A DNA stretch of 64,000 bases, taken from Gillisia mitskevichiae (GTDB lineage Bacteria > Bacteroidota > Bacteroidia > Flavobacteriales > Flavobacteriaceae). Positions 60,488 through 64,000 of this stretch are shown here, in pieces. The notes under the pieces are model-generated. The model made no database searches, was not told the DNA's origin, and saw only the letters and a list, made by a program, of their open reading frames with translations. The translations under genes and the position numbers were made by a program. The DNA is taken from the NCBI RefSeq assembly GCF_003634585.1, contig NZ_RBLG01000001.1:682001-746000 (forward strand), given 5' to 3'. Positions within the stretch are counted from its first letter, which is position 1. Each line of letters opens with the position of its first letter.

Positions 60488-61092
60488 TCTTCTTCCATCT
60501 GTTTTAATAATTCTACATCTTCTGCAGTATCTACATCAAAATTTCCCATTTCAAATTTCACGATCTCGTAATCTAGTTCCTGATCATGAATTAGTTTTTT
60601 TGCTCCCTGATCGCCTTTCAATTCTTTTAAATCATAAAAAACTTCTGCGGAAAAAATTGCAGGAACGCCAATATCTCCTGAGTATTCTGAATAGGTTGCT
60701 TGAGTATTTTTGTCCAACTGAACCTGAATTAATTCCTTAATTCTTTCTTTACTCACAAAGGGTTGATCTGATAACAAGATCAATATATGGTCTAACTCAT
60801 TTTCTAATTCCTGAGACCGCAATACTCCTTTTTTTATACTAGTAGACATTCCTTCTTGCCAATTCTCATTCATTTCGACTACAAATTCCTTTAGATCTAT
60901 TTCACTTTCTATTTTATCTTTTCTAGCTCCTAAGACCAAAACTTTGCTGTCAAAATCAATCGAAGTTGAAACATCTATCGTATGTTGCAATAAAGATTTC
61001 CCCTTAAATTCCACTAATTGCTTGGCATATCCAAGTCGGCTGGAAGAACCTGCAGCTAGTATTACAACTCCGATTTTAGCATTCTGTATCAA
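60484..61092 (-). CDS. MocA/MobA-like nucleotidyltransferase
   Basis: A 202-residue protein: ILAAGSSSRLGYAKQLVEFK (nucleotide-binding loop, about 11-30), LILLSDQPFVSKE (metal-binding Asp) and GDIGVPAIFSAEVFYDL. These match the MobA-like NTP transferases that make the cytosine dinucleotide Moco (MocA) of xanthine-dehydrogenase-family enzymes. The XdhC gene next to it supports this. Confidence 0.87.
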   Translation of the reverse strand: MIQNAKIGVVILAAGSSSRLGYAKQLVEFKGKSLLQHTIDVSTSIDFDSKVLVLGARKDKIESEIDLKEFVVEMNENWQEGMSTSIKKGVLRSQELENELDHILILLSDQPFVSKERIKELIQVQLDKNTQATYSEYSGDIGVPAIFSAEVFYDLKELKGDQGAKKLIHDQELDYEIVKFEMGNFDVDTAEDVELLKQMEEE

Positions 61093-62243
61093 ACTTTTAT
61101 TTCTTTAAAATGATTATCTTTCTTCTCATGTATAGGTTCCGACTTCTCTCTTAATGGTCTTGCACCAGTTTGCGTCAATACAGATTGAATTTCAGATAGA
61201 ATTGAAAGTCCGATTTCCGCAGGTGTTTCAGCACCAATTTCCAAACCAATAGGAGCATGGATCTTACTCCTATTTTCTTCAGAAAGTCGAATTCCTTCAG
61301 GCTCCAGATCATTTTGCATCCGATTATATTTTTTCAATGGGCCTAAAATTCCGATATATGGAATTTGGTCTTCAGTTAGCAACAATTTCAATACAGCCAA
61401 ATCGTAATTATAGTTATGACTCATCAATACAAAACAACTCCGCTTATCTATCTCTATATGTTCCAGCGTTCGCTCAGGTTTTGTTACGATCACCTGGCAG
61501 GAACTGGAGAAGCGTTCATTATTAGCATGCGTTGGCCTTCCATCGGTTACTATCACTTCCCAACCCAACAGATCTCCTTGTTGAGCTAAGATCTGAGCAT
61601 CATTTCCTGCTCCAATAATGATCAGTTTTACAGGAGGTTGATAATTCTGAATAAAAAGATGCTGTGTTTCTCTGTCAATATTGAATTCAGCAAAATAAGA
61701 ACTCTTATTTTCAAAAGTGAGTTTAGCCTGTTCCAGAATAAGATCTAATATTTCTTTACCCGGTTGCTTCCCGCTATACATTGAATGTTCATCAATTAGC
61801 AAAATAGTTCCCAATTGCTCTTTAGATCTATTTAAATTGAACATGACAGTTATCGCAAAAGGGTGCTTCTGTTCAACAACAGTTTTAAGCAATTCGCATG
61901 GGTTATGGCTATCCTCGTAATCTAAAGGTTCGAACAATACCTGAATGATTCCATTGCAGCCTAGCTGAGCACCAATTATCGCATCATCTTCATCACTGGT
62001 GTCATAAGTGATTAATTTATTTTTCTGCTTATGTAAGGCGTGTAAAGCTTTTCTTAGAGCATCGCCTTCAAGGCAGCCACCACTGATAGCTCCTGTTATA
62101 TTCCCATATTCATCTACCAACATTCTCGCTCCGGCTCTTCTATAGGAAGAACCTTCCACATGAACCACTGTCGCAAGCACACATCCAATTTCCTGAGATC
62201 TTAAATTTTCGTATTGTGCTATGATGAATTCTAATTCTCTCAT
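61089..62243 (-). CDS. xdhC: XdhC/CoxI-family Moco maturation factor
   Basis: A 384-residue protein. The N-terminal XdhC/CoxI part (about 1-115: VHVEGSSYRRAGARMLVDEY, AISGGCLEGD with conserved Cys) and a C-terminal Rossmann domain (about 205-355: IIGAGNDAQILAQQGDLLGW, IGLEIGAETPAEIGLSILSE). XdhC binds Moco and presents it for sulfuration and insertion into xanthine-dehydrogenase-type enzymes, one of which starts just beyond this window. Confidence 0.92.
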   Translation of the reverse strand: MRELEFIIAQYENLRSQEIGCVLATVVHVEGSSYRRAGARMLVDEYGNITGAISGGCLEGDALRKALHALHKQKNKLITYDTSDEDDAIIGAQLGCNGIIQVLFEPLDYEDSHNPCELLKTVVEQKHPFAITVMFNLNRSKEQLGTILLIDEHSMYSGKQPGKEILDLILEQAKLTFENKSSYFAEFNIDRETQHLFIQNYQPPVKLIIIGAGNDAQILAQQGDLLGWEVIVTDGRPTHANNERFSSSCQVIVTKPERTLEHIEIDKRSCFVLMSHNYNYDLAVLKLLLTEDQIPYIGILGPLKKYNRMQNDLEPEGIRLSEENRSKIHAPIGLEIGAETPAEIGLSILSEIQSVLTQTGARPLREKSEPIHEKKDNHFKEIKV

Positions 62244-63394
62244 ATCACAGCTTTTTTTAATTGATTGACTGTATTTTTTATCTCTTGTGAAGCAAATTCA
62301 ATATCGGCATGCGTAGTATTTCTACCGAGACTAATTCGAAGAGAGGACAATGCAAGCTCATCACTTAATCCCATCGCTTTAAGAACATGCGATGGCTGCA
62401 CAATGTTCGAAGTACAAGCTGATCCACGAGAAACAGCAAGATTATTCAGTTTTCTCAATAAATGATTGCCGTCAATATTTTCAAAAGAGACATTTGTTGT
62501 ATTTGGTAAGCGATTAGCTTTTTTAGAATTGATATGAACATCTTCAATTTCTTCCAAAAGCGCTTCTAACTGATCTCTCAATTTTGATACTCTATTAGAT
62601 TCTTCCTCCATTTCCGAAAAAATGAGATCCGCAGCTTTTCCAAAACCAACAATTCCTGGAACGTTTAGAGTTCCCGGACGCATTCTTTTTTCTTGGCCTC
62701 CGCCAAAAACTGTTTGATCGATCTCTATTTTATTCTTTTTATTGATATATAATGCACCAACACCTTTAGGTCCGTAGAGCTTATGTGATGAAAATATGGC
62801 TAGATCTAGATTCAGATCTATAAGATCTACCGGAAATTTACCTACGGCCTGAGTAATATCGCTCATCAATTTCACTCCTTTCTCATGCACAATTTTCGCG
62901 ATCTGCTTCAGAGGATGTATGAGTCCGGTTTCATTATTGGCCAACATCAGGCAGACCAAAATTGTTTCCGAATTAATAGATCTTTCTAATTCCTCAAGAT
63001 CTATATTTCCTTCAGCATCCACATCTAGATAAGTGATCTGAAAACCATCTGTTTCCAGCGCTTGCATAGTATCTAAAATCGCTTTATGTTCTGTTTTACA
63101 GGTGATGATATGCTTTCCCTTCGAGCTATTCTTTTTACAAAAGCCAAAAAGAGCAAGATTTGCAGCTTCGGTAGCTCCAGAAGTAAAGGTGATCTCTGTA
63201 GATTTGCAATTCACCAGATTGGAAACCTGCTCACGCGCAAACTCAATACCTTCCTCAGCATCCCATCCAAAAATATGGTCACTACTAGCATTCCCGAAAT
63301 TTTCAGTGAAATATGGCAACATCACTTCAACCACTCTTTTATCAACAGGAGTAGTAGCATTATAATCTAAATAGATCTTCTTTTTAGTATTCAT
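62240..63394 (-). CDS. NifS/IscS-like cysteine desulfurase
   Basis: A 384-residue PLP enzyme: YLDYNATTPVD at the start, TSGATEAANLAL (about 71-82), FSSHKLYGPKGVGALY (PLP Lys, about 201-216) and SRGSACTSN (active Cys, about 323-331). It overlaps xdhC by 4 bp. Housekeeping IscS-type activity is possible, but the position suggests it supplies sulfur for Moco sulfuration, as NifS4 does with XdhC in Rhodobacter. Confidence 0.93.
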   Translation of the reverse strand: MNTKKKIYLDYNATTPVDKRVVEVMLPYFTENFGNASSDHIFGWDAEEGIEFAREQVSNLVNCKSTEITFTSGATEAANLALFGFCKKNSSKGKHIITCKTEHKAILDTMQALETDGFQITYLDVDAEGNIDLEELERSINSETILVCLMLANNETGLIHPLKQIAKIVHEKGVKLMSDITQAVGKFPVDLIDLNLDLAIFSSHKLYGPKGVGALYINKKNKIEIDQTVFGGGQEKRMRPGTLNVPGIVGFGKAADLIFSEMEEESNRVSKLRDQLEALLEEIEDVHINSKKANRLPNTTNVSFENIDGNHLLRKLNNLAVSRGSACTSNIVQPSHVLKAMGLSDELALSSLRISLGRNTTHADIEFASQEIKNTVNQLKKAVI

Positions 63395-63471
63395 TAAAAG
63401 CGTTATGTATTTGTAAACATATCGGTATATAAATTTAATAAAGCCTAACGACTAATCTTTAGGCTTTAAAG

Positions 63472-63810
63472 TTATTTTAAGACCTTCAGTAATTTTTCTT
63501 CTTGCTCTATCAGCTGTTGTATTTTCAATTGAAGCTCATCATATTCTTTCATTATTTCTAATGCGTAAAGACTTACTTCCGCACCTCCACCATGTTGACC
63601 TCCTTTTTTCAAAATCACCAATGCCTCTTTTGATAATTGATTCAGTCTTTGAACTATTGCCCAGGCTTTTTTGTAGGACATTTGCATTTGCTCGGCGGCT
63701 TTGGAAAGGGAGCCTTCCTTCTGAATCTGTTTAAGGAGTTCATGAGGTCCCGGTCCATAAAACTTTTCTCCATCCTCTTCTATCCAACACTTGATCTTTA
63801 ATTGCTTCAT
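63472..63810 (-). CDS. ModE-like winged-helix regulator
   Basis: A 112-residue protein made of the ModE N-terminal LysR-like winged helix only: HELLKQIQKEGSLSKAAEQM (about 23-42) and SYKKAWAIVQRLNQLSKEAL (about 45-64), then GGQHGGGAEVSLYAL. It lacks the molybdate-binding TOBE domain of full ModE. First gene of the minus-strand group, 77 bp from the desulfurase gene, so it probably controls the Moco operon. Confidence 0.87.
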   Translation of the reverse strand: MKQLKIKCWIEEDGEKFYGPGPHELLKQIQKEGSLSKAAEQMQMSYKKAWAIVQRLNQLSKEALVILKKGGQHGGGAEVSLYALEIMKEYDELQLKIQQLIEQEEKLLKVLK

Positions 63811-63824
63811 TCAAGGAAATTCTT

Positions 63825-64000
63825 TTAAGTTTTTAAATCACCCTGCAATTCAGTAATAAATGGTTGTTTATAAAATCTTTTTCCAGTAGCCTTATACAAT
63901 GCATTTGCCAATGCTCCCATTACAGGAGGGAATGGTGGTTCACCTAAACCAGTTGGATCTATCCCGTTATCTATAAAATGAACATCGATACTTTTTGGAG
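63825..64000 (-). CDS. Molybdopterin-binding aldehyde/xanthine dehydrogenase-family subunit, C-terminal fragment
   Basis: The last ~58 codons of a gene that runs off the window. The segment GLGEPPFPPVMGALANALYK (with active-site Glu of GLGEP) is the hallmark of the large Moco subunit of the xanthine dehydrogenase and isoquinoline 1-oxidoreductase families. Stop at 63825. It is the likely client of the XdhC and MocA proteins. Confidence 0.85.
   Translation of the reverse strand, partial: PKSIDVHFIDNGIDPTGLGEPPFPPVMGALANALYKATGKRFYKQPFITELQGDLKT

Noticed and set aside
1-64000. CRISPR arrays, rRNA genes, insertion sequences
   Set aside because: No regular repeat-spacer array, no rRNA stretch and no transposase gene was seen; the repeats present are operators, iterons and boundary repeats.

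Overview
The window reads as a low-GC Bacteroidetes chromosome, most likely a marine member of the Flavobacteriaceae. The reasons are SusC/SusD pairs, TAnnTTTG-type -7 promoter boxes, HYC_CC_PP and DUF3347 proteins, and IntDOT-like integrases. The genus cannot be fixed from sequence alone; Gramella/Christiangramia-like is an inference. Three blocks are visible.

Block 1 (about 1-26.8 kb) is a copper/silver homeostasis island. A minus-strand group encodes small metal-binding and membrane proteins (HMA chaperone, Met-rich lipoprotein, His-tailed membrane protein, SHOCT, DUF5676, lycopene-cyclase-domain protein, universal stress protein). The plus strand carries a CusA-type RND pump, a TolC partner, a multicopper oxidase with a CopB-like C-terminus, DUF302, DUF3347 and haem-binding proteins, a K+-channel-like protein, a permease, PepSY and DUF305 proteins and the CusB adaptor. 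A Cys-rich copper storage protein, a CopA P-type ATPase, a second HMA chaperone and an MtfA-like peptidase follow. Two AraC regulators, each with an N-terminal CxxC metal-binding-like domain, lie in this block. It ends with a tyrosine integrase next to a 5'-truncated tRNA-Leu(CAA).

Block 2 (about 26.8-54.7 kb) looks like an integrative mobilizable element whose cargo is a complete alginate pathway. It has an IntDOT-like integrase, an SF3 primase-helicase, an iteron-like repeat region, a Toprim primase, an oriT-like hairpin, MobC, an HxHxH relaxase and an accessory membrane protein. The cargo is a PL6 lyase, a heparinase-fold lyase, a PL17 lyase, KdgF, SusC, SusD, a PKD lipoprotein, two PL7 lipoproteins, a GntR regulator, an MFS transporter, an SDR (DEH reductase), KdgK, Eda and FBPase. 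Both ends carry tRNA-Leu 3'-end sequence (16 bp) and, just inside, a 25-bp perfect direct repeat. Four cargo promoters share 13-bp-phased TGGTAAACCA decamers directly after a TAnnTTTG box, which defines a likely GntR regulon. Alginate would be cut outside and on the cell surface, imported by SusCD, reduced to monomers by PL17, opened by KdgF, reduced to KDG by the SDR, phosphorylated by KdgK and split by Eda, with FBPase returning carbon to hexoses.

Block 3 (about 55-64 kb, minus strand) is ordinary chromosome: a tightly overlapping molybdenum cofactor operon (TSUP transporter, MoeA, MoaA, MoaC-MoaB fusion, MoaE, MoeB-rhodanese, MoaD, MocA-like, XdhC, cysteine desulfurase), a ModE-like regulator, and the C-terminus of a molybdopterin-binding dehydrogenase running off the end.
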